DNA of 64,000 bases, taken from Bog-473 sp963738135. GTDB taxonomy: Bacteria > Actinomycetota > Acidimicrobiia > Acidimicrobiales > RAAP-2. The notes beneath the pieces are model-generated. The model made no database searches. It saw only the letters and a program-made list of their open reading frames with translations, and was not told the origin of the DNA. This document shows, in pieces, positions 35,179-44,342 of the stretch (positions within the stretch are counted from its first letter, which is position 1; every line of letters begins with the position of its first letter). The position numbers and the translations under genes are program-made. The stretch spans positions 806,001-870,000 of the forward strand of contig CAVTVK010000004.1 of the NCBI GenBank assembly GCA_963738135.1. The letters are read 5' to 3'.

Positions 35179-36323
35179 AGGCCGAGGAGCCACGCCGCGT
35201 TGGCTCCCAACATGTTGGCCCGCGCCGGCTCGGGCAGGCCGGCGGCGGCGCGCTGGGCCTGCGCCATGGGGTCGGCAACCCCTTCGGCGTGGGGCCAGTC
35301 ACTTCCCAGCATGTACGTCTCTCCACCGACCTTGGGGACCAGTCGGTTCGGCATTTCGTACGGGAGCGCGGCCACCCTCACCTGACGGAGGAAGTAATTC
35401 GACGGACGGTCGCCGAGCGCGCGAAACGGCTCGCCGTGGCGTTGGGTGTAGAAGTCCGACGCGCCATCGATGTGGAGGAGGAAATGCGGCACCCAGCTCG
35501 CCGTCAGCTCCACCACGCCGATCCGGAGGCGGGGGAAGCGCTCCAAAACGCCGTTGAGGATGAGGTTGGCGAGGGCGACGGCCGGCGCCAGGTAGAGGAA
35601 GATCGAGTCGAAGAGCTGCTCGCCGTCCTCGTGCTCGCCGGTCCGCCACGCCGGGTGCAAGGGACTCTCAAACGCCGAGACATGGAAGACAGGAGCAACA
35701 CCCTCGTCGCTGCACGCCGCCCAGACCGGATCGAAGTCCGCATGGGACAGCGGCTTCCCGTCCACCGGGGCCGGAGCGATCATGGCCAGGCGCACACCCT
35801 GAGCACGCACGCGCCTGATCTCCTCCACCGCCCAGACCGGGTCGTGCAACAACAGGTGGGCCACGCCGAAGAGCCGGCCCGGCGCGTCGCTGCACACATC
35901 GGCCACAAAGCGGTTGTAGGCCCGTGCGTTGGCGCGTTGCGCTGCTGCGTCAGCTGCGAGTCGCTGCTCCCACAAGAGCCCATAGTTCGGGAACATCACG
36001 GCGGCGTCGAGTCCGAACGCGTCGAGCACCTCCACGCGGGCACCCGCGAGGCGATAGGAGTCAGGCACCAATTCCTCGAACGACGCCGGAGCCCGCTCAC
36101 CGCGCAGACGTCGTTGGCGGTCGTCCCCGATCAGATTGGAGCGCTCCGGGATGGGCACCTCCAGGGGTGTGAGCTGGTTGCCACGCCACGTCAGCCAGGG
36201 CCAGCCGGCCTCGTCGTCGCCGATGGAGAGCGCATCGGCCTGATGCACCGGGTCGATGTACTCGGACCACGTCGTCCGCGACTCGAACAGGTGCTGGTCG
36301 ACGTCGATGGTCTGCAGCGTCAC
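35175..36323 (-). CDS. Amidohydrolase 2 family protein (ACMSD-like)
   Basis: 382 residues; GTG preceded by GGGAGGG. TIM-barrel metal hydrolase or decarboxylase with the short metal motif DVDQHLFE (in place of DxHxH), the region VFHVSAFESPLHPAW, VGVVELTASWVPHFLLHID and MLGSDWPHAEG, where the final Asp is the catalytic residue. It resembles the 2-amino-3-carboxymuconate semialdehyde decarboxylase / gamma-resorcylate decarboxylase group used in aromatic and steroid breakdown. It heads a three-gene operon with two VOC proteins. Confidence 0.88.
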   Translation of the reverse strand: MTLQTIDVDQHLFESRTTWSEYIDPVHQADALSIGDDEAGWPWLTWRGNQLTPLEVPIPERSNLIGDDRQRRLRGERAPASFEELVPDSYRLAGARVEVLDAFGLDAAVMFPNYGLLWEQRLAADAAAQRANARAYNRFVADVCSDAPGRLFGVAHLLLHDPVWAVEEIRRVRAQGVRLAMIAPAPVDGKPLSHADFDPVWAACSDEGVAPVFHVSAFESPLHPAWRTGEHEDGEQLFDSIFLYLAPAVALANLILNGVLERFPRLRIGVVELTASWVPHFLLHIDGASDFYTQRHGEPFRALGDRPSNYFLRQVRVAALPYEMPNRLVPKVGGETYMLGSDWPHAEGVADPMAQAQRAAAGLPEPARANMLGANAAWLLGL

Positions 36324-36361
36324 GTGCCCTCCCGGCGCAGAGTACCAGCGGTCGTTCCCCG

Positions 36362-36367
36362 TAGTCT
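36362..36367 (+). promoter_or_regulatory. Candidate -10 (TAGTCT) of a leaderless MFS gene
   Basis: TAGTCT is seven bases from the GTG at 36375 and fits TANNNT at the spacing typical of actinobacterial leaderless mRNAs. There is no ribosome site before the GTG. A -35 is not convincing. Confidence 0.4.
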
Positions 36368-36374
36368 CGCCCCC

Positions 36375-37763
36375 GTGACCGGGGGTTCGAGGGGTGACGG
36401 GCTGTGGGCGCCCCACCACCGCGCCCTGACACTCGGCCTCGTCCTCTCGGTCACCTTCGTGGCCTCGGAGGCACTGGCCGTCATCACGGTGATGCCGCTG
36501 GTGGCCCAGGACCTTCATGGACTGGCCCTCTACGGCTGGGTCTTCTCGACCTTTCAGCTGGCCAGCCTGGTCGGGATCGTCGCGGCCGGCCGCGATGCCG
36601 ATCGCCACGGCCCGGCCCGGCCGTATGTCGCCGGGCTGATCCTCTTCGCGGGCGGGCTGCTCGTCGCCGGGCTGGCGCCGTTCATGTGGGTGCTCGTGGC
36701 CGGGCGGTGCCTGCAGGGACTCGGCGCCGGGGCCGTGCCGGCAGTGGCCTACGTCGCCATCGGGCGCAGCCTGCGCGAGGCCCAGCGCGCCCGCATGATG
36801 GCGGTCCTCTCGACCGCCTGGGTCGTCCCGGGCATCGTCGGCCCCGGGCTCGCCGCCGCGGTGGCGCATCTGTTCGGATGGCGCTGGGTGTTCCTCGGCC
36901 TGATCCCTCTCGTCGCCGTCGCCGGACCGATCGCCGTCCCGGCGCTGGTGCGCCTCGGTCGCACCGAGGGGCCCCCGGCGGAGGAACACCGCATCGGGGA
37001 CGCCATCCGATGCGCGGTCGGGGCCGCCTTCGTCCTGGCCGCGTTCAGCTCGCACAACGTGCTCGTCGGGCTCGGGCTGGCCGCACTCGGTGTCATCGTC
37101 GGCATCGCCCCGTTGCGCCGGCTGCTCCCTGTCGGCACCCTGCGCGCCGACCGCGGCCTGCCCGCCACCATCTTGAGCCGGGGCCTGCTGACGTTCGCCT
37201 TCTTCGGTGCCGACGCATACGTCACCTTGACCATCACCACCCTGCGCGGCCACAGCACCCTCATGGCCGGCGCGGTCGTCACTGCCTCCACGCTGGCCTG
37301 GACTGCCGGCAGCTGGGTGCAGGCGCGCCTCAACGATCGCTGGGAGGGGGCACGCCTGGTGCGGGCCGGCCTGATCCTCATTCTGGCGGGCACAGCCGGC
37401 ATGGCTTGGCAGCTGCACCCCGGCGTGCCGGTCGGCGAGGCCTTCGTCGCCTGGTCGGTCGCGGGCTTCGGGATGGGCCTGAGCTACGCGCCGATCTCGC
37501 TGATGATGCTGCGGGCCGCTCCCCCCGGCCGCGAGGGCTGGGCCTCGGCCTCGCTCAACCTGGCCGACGTCCTGGGCATCGCGTTCGGGGTCGGGATCGG
37601 CGGTGCCGCCGTGGCCGCCTTCTCACGCGGCGCCCGCCCCGTCGCCGCGGGTGTGATCGTGGCGTACGCCGTGGCCGGTCTGGCTGCCCTCGCCGCGTTG
37701 GTCATCTCGCCGCGCCTGCCCGGGTCGCTGGCCCGTGCCGTCGAGGCGCCCGTCAGTCGATAG
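36375..37763 (+). CDS. MFS transporter, 12-14 helices, drug exporter type
   Basis: 462 residues, GTG start with a probable leaderless transcript. Helix 1 reads LGLVLSVTFVASEALAVITVMPLVAQDLHG; motif A region AAGRDADRHGPARPYVAG and motif C-like PGIVGPGLAAAVAHLFGWRWVF identify an MFS drug-type exporter. The C-terminal half has fewer recognised motifs. It diverges from the amidohydrolase operon and overlaps pheA convergently by 11 bases. Cargo unknown. Confidence 0.88.
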   Translation: MTGGSRGDGLWAPHHRALTLGLVLSVTFVASEALAVITVMPLVAQDLHGLALYGWVFSTFQLASLVGIVAAGRDADRHGPARPYVAGLILFAGGLLVAGLAPFMWVLVAGRCLQGLGAGAVPAVAYVAIGRSLREAQRARMMAVLSTAWVVPGIVGPGLAAAVAHLFGWRWVFLGLIPLVAVAGPIAVPALVRLGRTEGPPAEEHRIGDAIRCAVGAAFVLAAFSSHNVLVGLGLAALGVIVGIAPLRRLLPVGTLRADRGLPATILSRGLLTFAFFGADAYVTLTITTLRGHSTLMAGAVVTASTLAWTAGSWVQARLNDRWEGARLVRAGLILILAGTAGMAWQLHPGVPVGEAFVAWSVAGFGMGLSYAPISLMMLRAAPPGREGWASASLNLADVLGIAFGVGIGGAAVAAFSRGARPVAAGVIVAYAVAGLAALAALVISPRLPGSLARAVEAPVSR

Positions 37764-38685
37764 CGCCGCGGATCTCGCGCAGCCAGGAATCCGCCGCCTG
37801 CCACGCGGCGTCCGCCTGACGCCGCTGTTCGGGCCCGTGCTCCCCGGCGGCCGGATAAGAGCCCAGGAACTTGACGCCCGCCAGCCCGGCATGGAGGTCC
37901 CGCAGGCAGTCGGCCACGACCTCGTCGCCCACGTGACCCGAGAGGTCGATGACGAAGCAGTAGTCACCGAGCGCCTGCTTCGTGGGGCGGGACTCGAGCT
38001 TGCTCAGATTGATGTTGCGCGCCGCGAACTGCCCGAGAATGCCGTGGAGGCTCCCGGGGTGGTCCGCCCGCTGGAAACAGACGATGCTCGTCTTGTCGTG
38101 CCCCGTCGGCGCCGGCACGCGCGTGCGGCCGACGAGGACGAACCGGGTCTGGTTCTCCGGGTGATCCTCGACGTCCTCGGCCACGATCTCCAGGCCGTAG
38201 CGCTCCGCCGCCAGCCTCGGAGCGATGGCGGCCTCGCCCGCTGCGCCGGACTCCCCGAGGAGGCGCGCTGCATCCGCCGTGGAATTGGCAGCTCGCTGTT
38301 CGGCGCCGGGCAGGGTCCGGGCCAGGTACTTCTGGCACTGCGCCAGCGCGTGGGGGTAGGACGACACCGAATGGATCTCGCCCAGCGCGGTACCTACCCG
38401 GGCCATGAGATGCAGATGGATGTCCATGACGACCTCACGCTGAATGTGCAGGTCGACGTCATGAATCAGACCGTCGATGGTGGCGCTGACGGTCCCCTCG
38501 ATCCCGTTCTCAATGGGTACGAAGCCCAGGTCTGCCTCGCCGCGGGCGACGGTCTCGAGCACCGCCGTGATGGAGGCCAGGGACCTCAGATCGGCCCCGG
38601 CCAGGTCGGGCTGCGTCAGGAGCGCTTCCTGGGTGAAGGTGGCCTCCGGGCCGAAGAAGGCCACGGAGGTCGCAGGAGGGTTCAC
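37753..38685 (-). CDS. pheA: Prephenate dehydratase
   Basis: 310 residues, cytoplasmic, phenylalanine biosynthesis: converts prephenate to phenylpyruvate. Catalytic domain with VAFFGPEATFTQEA, GFVPIENGIEGTVSATIDGL and the NSTADAARLL/ENQTRFVLVG stretch containing the key TRF motif. A C-terminal ACT regulatory domain (SIVCFQRADHPGSLHGILGQFAARNINLSKLESRPTK, in parts) should bind phenylalanine, with ESRP present. GTG start; TATCCT eight bases upstream suggests a leaderless mRNA. It diverges from larB by 23 bases. Confidence 0.95.
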   Translation of the reverse strand: MNPPATSVAFFGPEATFTQEALLTQPDLAGADLRSLASITAVLETVARGEADLGFVPIENGIEGTVSATIDGLIHDVDLHIQREVVMDIHLHLMARVGTALGEIHSVSSYPHALAQCQKYLARTLPGAEQRAANSTADAARLLGESGAAGEAAIAPRLAAERYGLEIVAEDVEDHPENQTRFVLVGRTRVPAPTGHDKTSIVCFQRADHPGSLHGILGQFAARNINLSKLESRPTKQALGDYCFVIDLSGHVGDEVVADCLRDLHAGLAGVKFLGSYPAAGEHGPEQRRQADAAWQAADSWLREIRGAID

Positions 38686-38708
38686 AGTTGGGCAGGATAG
38701 AGCAGGTC

Positions 38709-39470
38709 ATGGACGCTTCCTCGCTTCGCACGCTCGTCGAAGATGTCGCCGCGGGGCGCTGCTCTCCCGACGACGCCGTTCGCCAGTTGCGTCGCCTCCC
38801 CTATTCGGACCTGGGATTCGCCCGGGTCGATCATCACCGTGACCTGCGCCTCGGCATGCCCGAGGCCGTCTACGGACCCGGGAAGTCCCCAGAACACTGT
38901 GCGGCCGTCGTCGCGGACCTCCTCATAGGCACCGACGATCCCGTGCTCTTGACCCGCGCCACCGAAGCCCAGGTGAAGGCCGTCTCGGCCGCGGCCAGCG
39001 CCCTCGGTGTGGTCCCGGGCTCGATCGTCGGGAGCGGGACCCTCTCGACGGTGGTCTTCCGGCCCGCGCCCGCGCGGGCGGGCACCGTCGTCGTCATCAC
39101 CGCGGGAACGGCCGACCTCCCCGTGGCCGCCGAGTGCACCGCTGTCCTGGGTGCACTCGGCTTCGCCCCGACGCAACTGACCGACTGCGGCGTGGCGGGG
39201 TTGCATCGGCTCCTCGCCGAGCTCGACACCCTCGCCATGGCAGACGCCGTGATCGTCATCGCCGGCATGGAGGGGGCGCTGGCCAGCGTGGTCGGCGGCC
39301 TCACACCCGCTCCCGTCGTCGCCGTCCCCACGAGCACCGGGTACGGCGCCGCGTTCGAGGGCGTCACCGCGCTGCTGGCCATGCTGTCCGCCTGCTCCTC
39401 GGGCATCACTGTGGTGGGCATCGACAACGGGTACGGCGCCGCCTGCGCGCTCGCCCGGATCCTGCCGTGA
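38709..39470 (+). CDS. larB: Nickel-pincer cofactor carboxylase LarB
   Basis: 253 residues. LarB carboxylates nicotinic acid adenine dinucleotide at C5 of the pyridine ring and hydrolyses it, the first step to the nickel-pincer nucleotide. The C-terminal two-thirds is an AIR-carboxylase-like domain: PGSIVGSGTLSTVV, VITAGTADLPVAAECTAVLG, DCGVAGLHRLL, IVIAGMEGALASVVGGL and NGYGAACALARI. The start ATG is chosen for MDASSLRTLVEDVA; a TTG at 38688 is an alternative. Overlaps larC by GTGA. Confidence 0.95.
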   Translation: MDASSLRTLVEDVAAGRCSPDDAVRQLRRLPYSDLGFARVDHHRDLRLGMPEAVYGPGKSPEHCAAVVADLLIGTDDPVLLTRATEAQVKAVSAAASALGVVPGSIVGSGTLSTVVFRPAPARAGTVVVITAGTADLPVAAECTAVLGALGFAPTQLTDCGVAGLHRLLAELDTLAMADAVIVIAGMEGALASVVGGLTPAPVVAVPTSTGYGAAFEGVTALLAMLSACSSGITVVGIDNGYGAACALARILP

Positions 39471-40684
39471 CCGATCCACCGGCTGGATCGTCGACGGTCG
39501 CGTGGTTCCACTGCTTCGCCGGCATCGCCGGTGACATGGCTCTGGGCTCACTGGTCGACGCGGGAGCCGATGTCGAGGAGATCCGGGGCCTGCTCGATCG
39601 CCTTCCCCTTCCCGGTTGGCATCTCGAGTTCGTGGACGACATCAGAGGGGGTATCGCCTGCACCCGTGCCATCGTCGGGGGCGACGACGTCGTGGTCCGG
39701 ACACACGGTGTGATTGCCGCCCTCATCGACGAGGCCGCCCTTCCGCCGCGGGTGGCGGCGCGGGCTCAGGCCGTCTTTCGGATGCTGGCGTCGGTGGAGG
39801 CGGCGCTGCATCGCCGTCCGATGGACCAGGTGCACTTTCACGAGGTGGGTGGACACGATGCCGTCATCGATGTCGTCGGCACGGCGGCCGCGCTCGAGGT
39901 GCTCGGTGTCGACGAGGTCTGCGCTTCCGCCGTCGCCACGGGAACGGGCATGGTGCGCAGCGCGCACGGCCGTCTACCGAACCCGGCGCCGGCAACGGTC
40001 CGCCTGCTGCAGGGGATTCCGTCCTACGGCCGCGACGTCTCCCTCGAACTGACCACGCCCACCGGCGCCGCCCTGTTGGCCGCCCTCTCGACAGCCTTCG
40101 GCCCCCTCCCAGACATGACGGTCGCGAGCTCGGGATTCGGTGGGGGCTCCGGCGAGATGGACGACCTGCCGAACTGCACCCAGGTCGTGATCGGCCGGCG
40201 GATGCCGCATGCGGCGGTGGGACCCGGGCAGCCGGCGCTCCTGCTCGAGACGAACCTCGACGACGTCACAGGAGAGCAGTTGGGTCTCGCCGTCGCCGCA
40301 GCGCTCGAGGCCGGCGCGCTCGACGCCTGGGTCAGCCCGGTGACCATGAAGAAAGGCCGGCCCGGGCATGTCCTCCACGTGCTGACCGACGCCACGCTGG
40401 TAGAGACCCAGCGCGTCGTGATCGAGCGGGTCACTGGAACGATGGGGATCCGGGCCACGACCGTGGAGCGCTGGCCGTTGGCCCGCACCCTCGAGCAGGT
40501 CACCGTCGACGGCATGACGATCCGGATGAAGGTGACCAGCGGACGGGCCAAGCCGGAGTTCGACGACGTGGTGCTGGCGGCCGCCAAGACGGGGGTTCCG
40601 CCCCACGAGGTGGCCAGCCGAGCCGAACAGGCATGGCGGGCCGTCTCGCGACCAGCCTCTGGGCCGGAAGATGCCTCAGCCTGA
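39467..40684 (+). CDS. larC: Nickel insertion protein LarC (single continuous ORF)
   Basis: 405 residues starting at a GTG inside the larB stop. Family motifs AWFHCFAGIAGDMALGSLVDAG, VHFHEVGGHDAVIDVVGTAAAL, NPAPATVRLLQGIP, ETNLDDVTGEQLG and TMKKGRPGHVLHVL. LarC inserts Ni(II) into the pincer dithio-cofactor using CTP. In Lactiplantibacillus plantarum the protein is split and joined by a programmed frameshift; here it is one uninterrupted frame. The ATG of the next gene overlaps its TGA. Confidence 0.94.
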   Translation: MTDPPAGSSTVAWFHCFAGIAGDMALGSLVDAGADVEEIRGLLDRLPLPGWHLEFVDDIRGGIACTRAIVGGDDVVVRTHGVIAALIDEAALPPRVAARAQAVFRMLASVEAALHRRPMDQVHFHEVGGHDAVIDVVGTAAALEVLGVDEVCASAVATGTGMVRSAHGRLPNPAPATVRLLQGIPSYGRDVSLELTTPTGAALLAALSTAFGPLPDMTVASSGFGGGSGEMDDLPNCTQVVIGRRMPHAAVGPGQPALLLETNLDDVTGEQLGLAVAAALEAGALDAWVSPVTMKKGRPGHVLHVLTDATLVETQRVVIERVTGTMGIRATTVERWPLARTLEQVTVDGMTIRMKVTSGRAKPEFDDVVLAAAKTGVPPHEVASRAEQAWRAVSRPASGPEDASA

Positions 40685-42055
40685 TGTCCAGCGCGATGTT
40701 CCACTACGACGAGGCGATGACCGACCTGATCGTGGCGGCATGTCGGGAGCGGCTGTCGATGGACCCCGTCGCCCTCGATTTCGGCGGCCTTGTCGAGTCG
40801 CTCGACGCCGAGCTGTCCGGGCTCATGCGGCCTGAAGGCAACGAGGCGGCACAGGTGCTGAAACTGTTCGTCGACAAGTTGTCCACCGCAGTCGTCTCGT
40901 GCGACAGCCCGCGCTTCTTGTCGTTCATTCCGGCTGCACCGACGAAGGCGTCATTGCTCTTCGACATGTTCGTCTCCTGCTCGTCGTTGCACGGCACGTC
41001 CTGGCTCGAGGCGGCCGGTGTCGTCGTCGCCGAGAACCAGGCCCTCGGGGTACTGGCGGCACAGGCCGGCCTCCCCGCCACGGCCGGAGGATGTTTCGTG
41101 GCGGGTGGGTCGGCGGGCAACCTGTCGGCTCTGATGGTGGCCCGCGATACGGCTGGATACCGACGCCACGCCGCACCGCCCCGGGACCCGCTCGTGGCCC
41201 TGAGTGAGGACGCGCACTCCTCGGTGGGCAAGGCGCTCCATGTCCTCGGGGTCGGCACCCTCACCGTGGCGACACAGGACCATCAGCTCACGGGCGCCGC
41301 ACTCCGGGCCGCGCTGCGCGACGACCCGCGACGCCATGACGTCATCGGCGTGGTCGCCACGGCGGGAACGACGAACGCCGGTATCGTCGACGACCTGGCA
41401 GGGGTGGCGGACGTGGCCGCCGACTACTCCTTGTGGTTCCACATCGACGGCGCCTACGGCGGAGCTGCCGCGCTGTTCGCGCCCGTCCGCGCGGGCTCGG
41501 TTCAGCGGTTTCGAACGGGCCGACTCGTTCATCGTCGATCCGCACAAGTGGCTGTTCGCACCCTTCGACTGTGCCGCACTGCTCTACCGTCAGCCCAACC
41601 TGGCCAAGGCCGTGCACACGCAGGACGCGCAGTACCTCGACGTCCTGCACAGCGACAACCCCGAGGAGTGGAACCCCAGCGACTACGCCTTCCACCTCAC
41701 GCGACGCGCCCGCGGCCTCCCGCTGTGGTTCTCCATGGCCGTCAACGGCCTGGACGCGTACGGCGACGCGGTGGAGGCGGGCCTGGCCATGGCCCAGCGT
41801 GCCGCCGCCAGGATCACCGAGTCACCCCATGTCGAGCTCGTGCGCGATCCCGGGCTGTCCATCGTGCTCTTCCGGCGCCTCGGATGGGCCAAGAGCGACT
41901 ACGAGGCCTGGTCGGCCCGTCTGCTCCACGCCCAGATCGGATTCGTCACGCCGACCACCTGGGAGGGCGAGACGGTGGCCCGCTTCGCTTTCTTGCACCC
42001 CAACACCACGGTGGAGATGGTCGACGAGATCCTCGGCTCAATGTCCGATGCGTGA
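40684..42055 (+). CDS. PLP-dependent decarboxylase (group II), one frameshift
   Basis: About 457 residues. TGATG overlap with larC. Group II amino-acid decarboxylase motifs: PRFLSFIP, GGCFVAGGSAGNLSALMVAR, ALSEDAHSSVGKAL, VVATAGTTNAGIVDDL, FHIDGAYGGAAALF and the PLP lysine in FIVDPHKWLFAPFDC. Near 41497 the frame shifts, joining ...FAPVRAG to RFSGFERADSF if one base is missing. The family decarboxylates aromatic or acidic amino acids (glutamate, DOPA, tyrosine, diaminobutyrate); the substrate cannot be read. Ends 18 bases inside the convergent DsbA-like gene. Confidence 0.88.
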
Positions 42056-42679
42056 CCAGGCGCGTCGGAGCAGGGCGCCCAGCGTCTCGACGTCCTGCGC
42101 GCCTGGAATCGCCCAGGCCCCACCGATGAGGAAGTAGGGAACGCCGGTCACGTCGAGCGCCTCGGCCGCCGACTCGTCGGCCCGCACCTCGTCGCCGCAG
42201 GCCGAGCCACTGAGCACGTCGTCGGCCATGGCGTCGGGCAACCCGGCAGCCTTGGCCACGTCCCGCAGGACATCGACATCGGAGAGCTGTCGGCCCTCGC
42301 TGAAATGGGCCGCGAACAGTCTCCGTACCAGCGCCGGCTCCCACGCTGTCCCGCGCGCGGCCTGGGTGAGCCGGTGGGCATCAAAGGTGCTGCCGAGGCG
42401 CACGCGGTCGAAGTCGAAGACGAACCCCACCTCTGCACCGAGGGCGGTGAGCTGCGCATGGCCGGCGCGTACACGTTCGGGCGACAGGCCGTACTTGTTC
42501 CCGACGGCTTCCTCCACGGTGCCGGGTACGCGGGCCGGTGCCCCCCGGTGGAGCTCGAACGAGCGGTGCACCACCGTGACCTCGTCGCCGTGCTCGAAGT
42601 CGCGCAGTGCGACCTCGAGCCGGGCCAGGCCGAGCGCACACCACGGACAGGCGTAGTCGGACCACACGTCGATCTGCAT
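42038..42679 (-). CDS. DsbA-family thioredoxin-fold oxidoreductase (FrnE-like)
   Basis: 213 residues, no signal peptide. The active-site motif CPWC is at residues 11-14 (DYACPWCALG), and the cis-Pro loop is VTGVPYFLIG near the C-terminus. A helical insertion typical of DsbA lies between. FrnE-like proteins act in the cytosol in disulfide exchange or as glutathione-type isomerases of polyketide or aromatic intermediates. It overlaps the end of the decarboxylase by 18 bases, tail to tail. Confidence 0.93.
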   Translation of the reverse strand: MQIDVWSDYACPWCALGLARLEVALRDFEHGDEVTVVHRSFELHRGAPARVPGTVEEAVGNKYGLSPERVRAGHAQLTALGAEVGFVFDFDRVRLGSTFDAHRLTQAARGTAWEPALVRRLFAAHFSEGRQLSDVDVLRDVAKAAGLPDAMADDVLSGSACGDEVRADESAAEALDVTGVPYFLIGGAWAIPGAQDVETLGALLRRAWSRIGH

Positions 42680-42714
42680 GCCCCGTCCACCCTATGGCCG
42701 GTGGTGGTGCCTCC

Positions 42715-43272
42715 CTATTCCCAATCCTGCGCCGACCACCCTTCTGCCGCCGCCATGAGCGTCCAGCAGGTTGCTCCGTCAATGGACTCGCGGATGATGT
42801 CGGCGTGGCCCGCGTGCCGGGCTGTCTCCTCAATGAGGTGCAGGAGGACCCAACGCGGGCTCCAGACGATCCCGCCGGGTATCCACGGCACGAGGTCGAC
42901 CGTGGGAGCAAGAGGGGCTCCGAGGTCCGCCAGCGCGCCCACCACCTTCTCGGTCATCCTGGCCTGCTCGTCGACCAGCGCGAGCACGTCCTCGACGGTC
43001 TCCCCTTCCGTCAGCCGGAAACCGTCGGCCCAGTCGTCCTGGGGTACGAAGACGCCGGTATCCCCCGTCGTCATGAAGGTCGTCCAGGAGCGCTCGACCA
43101 GCGCCGCGTGCTTCATCAGGCCGACCAGGTTCAGCTCGCTGACGGTCGGCCGCGCGAAGGCCTGCGCCCGGTCGAGGCCGTGGGCGGCGTAGCGCAACGC
43201 GTCGCGCTGCTGACCGAGGAAGGCCAGGAGCACCTCGCGCTCGTCGGTGAGGGGGGCAACGAGTCCGGGCAT
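42715..43272 (-). CDS. DinB-family protein (DUF664)
   Basis: 185 residues, ATG with GGAG upstream. Four-helix bundle with three histidines in family positions: LMKHAALVERSW, then LLHLIEETARHAGHADIIRE. Metal-dependent DinB proteins serve as thiol transferases or in unknown detoxification. Encoded divergently from the WYL regulator across 112 bases containing repeated TGGCCA, so that regulator may control it. Confidence 0.9.
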   Translation of the reverse strand: MPGLVAPLTDEREVLLAFLGQQRDALRYAAHGLDRAQAFARPTVSELNLVGLMKHAALVERSWTTFMTTGDTGVFVPQDDWADGFRLTEGETVEDVLALVDEQARMTEKVVGALADLGAPLAPTVDLVPWIPGGIVWSPRWVLLHLIEETARHAGHADIIRESIDGATCWTLMAAAEGWSAQDWE

Positions 43273-43339
43273 GGCGTGATCTCCGTTCCCGCCGGGTCGG
43301 TCCCGGCGCTCTTTCTTTGGGTACGGCCATGCTGCGCCA

Positions 43340-43384
43340 GGAAACTGGCCATCCTTTGGCCACTTTTGCTGGAAAACTGGTCAC
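43340..43384. promoter_or_regulatory. Repeated operator-like sites between DinB and WYL genes
   Basis: TGGCCA occurs at 43346-43351 and again at 43357-43362, eleven bases apart, one helical turn. The blocks GGAAACTGGCCAT (43340-43352) and GGAAAACTGGTCAC (43371-43384) repeat directly. The array touches the WYL start, fitting auto-regulation and control of the divergent DinB gene. Confidence 0.45.
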
Positions 43385-44328
43385 GTGCGCGCAGATCGCC
43401 TCGTGGCCGCCCTCCTCGTGCTGCAGGCCAAGGGCCGCGTCACCGCCGCCGAGCTGGCCGACGAGCTCGAGATCAGCGAGCGCACGGCCCGACGGGACCT
43501 GCGAGGCTCTCGCCCTGGCCGGGATCCCCGTCTACTCACGACCCGGGCGCGGCGGTGGCTGGGAGCTCGTGGGTGGCGCCCGCACCGACCTGAGCGGCCT
43601 CACGGCCGACGAGGCTCGCGCCCTGTTCCTCATCGCGGGCCCGTCCGGTGCCACGCCTGAGGTGCGGGCGTGCGCTGCGCAAGCTCGTGCAGGCCCTTCC
43701 GTCGACCTTCCGCCAGCAGGCGGAGGCGGCTGCCAGCGCGGTCGTGCTCGACCCCTCCGGATGGGACGACCACGCCGTGCCGGCGGCACCGGACCATCTC
43801 GACGCCTTGCAGCGCGCCGTCATCGACGGGATGCAGGTCGAGCTCGACTACCGGGGACGGGACGGACGCGCCTCGTCGCGCACTGTGCATCCGCTCGGGC
43901 TCGTGGTGAAGAACAACGTCTGGTACCTCGTGGCCGAGACCGATGCGGGGCAGCGGACGTTCCGCGTGAGCCGCGTGAAGTCCCTACGACTCACCACGCA
44001 GCCGGCGATCCGCCCCGACGGCTTCGACCTCGGCGAGGCCTGGCGTTCGATCGTCACGACCGTGGACGCCCAGAGAGCGCCGGTCCGCGTGCAGGTGCGG
44101 GCGGACCCGCTCGTCGTCGACGTCTTGCGCTACGTGTTCGGCAACCGCGTCCACGTCGGTCAAGAGGGTGCGGACGGACGAATTGAGGTGGAGCTGCGCG
44201 CTCAGTCCGAGCTGATGCTGGCGCGTCAGCTGGCCGGCTTCGGAGACCGCGTCGAGGTCCGTGCACCCGAGAGCGTCCGCCAACACCTGGCCGACATCGG
44301 GCGCTGCCTCCTGCGCGCGCACACGTGA
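43385..44328 (+). CDS. WYL-domain transcriptional regulator, two frameshifts
   Basis: About 313 residues when repaired. N-terminal helix-turn-helix (RADRLVAALLVLQAKGRVTAAELADELEISERTARRDL). One extra base near 43502 leads to EALALAGIPVYSRPGRGGGWEL, the usual second half of the DeoR-like HTH. A second extra base near 43671 (GCG-T-GCG) leads to LRKLVQALPSTFRQQA and the WYL domain (VELDYRGRDG, RTVHPLGLVVKNNVWYLVAE) with a WCX region after it. It is a ligand-sensing repressor or activator. The corrected protein has standard length. Confidence 0.84.
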
Positions 44329-44342
44329 CGACCGGGGTGCGC

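Noticed and set aside
36375..37763. Reading of the MFS frame back to 35289 as a longer protein
   Set aside because: That part is antisense to the amidohydrolase and has no membrane helices; the GTG with a -10 at the right distance is preferred.
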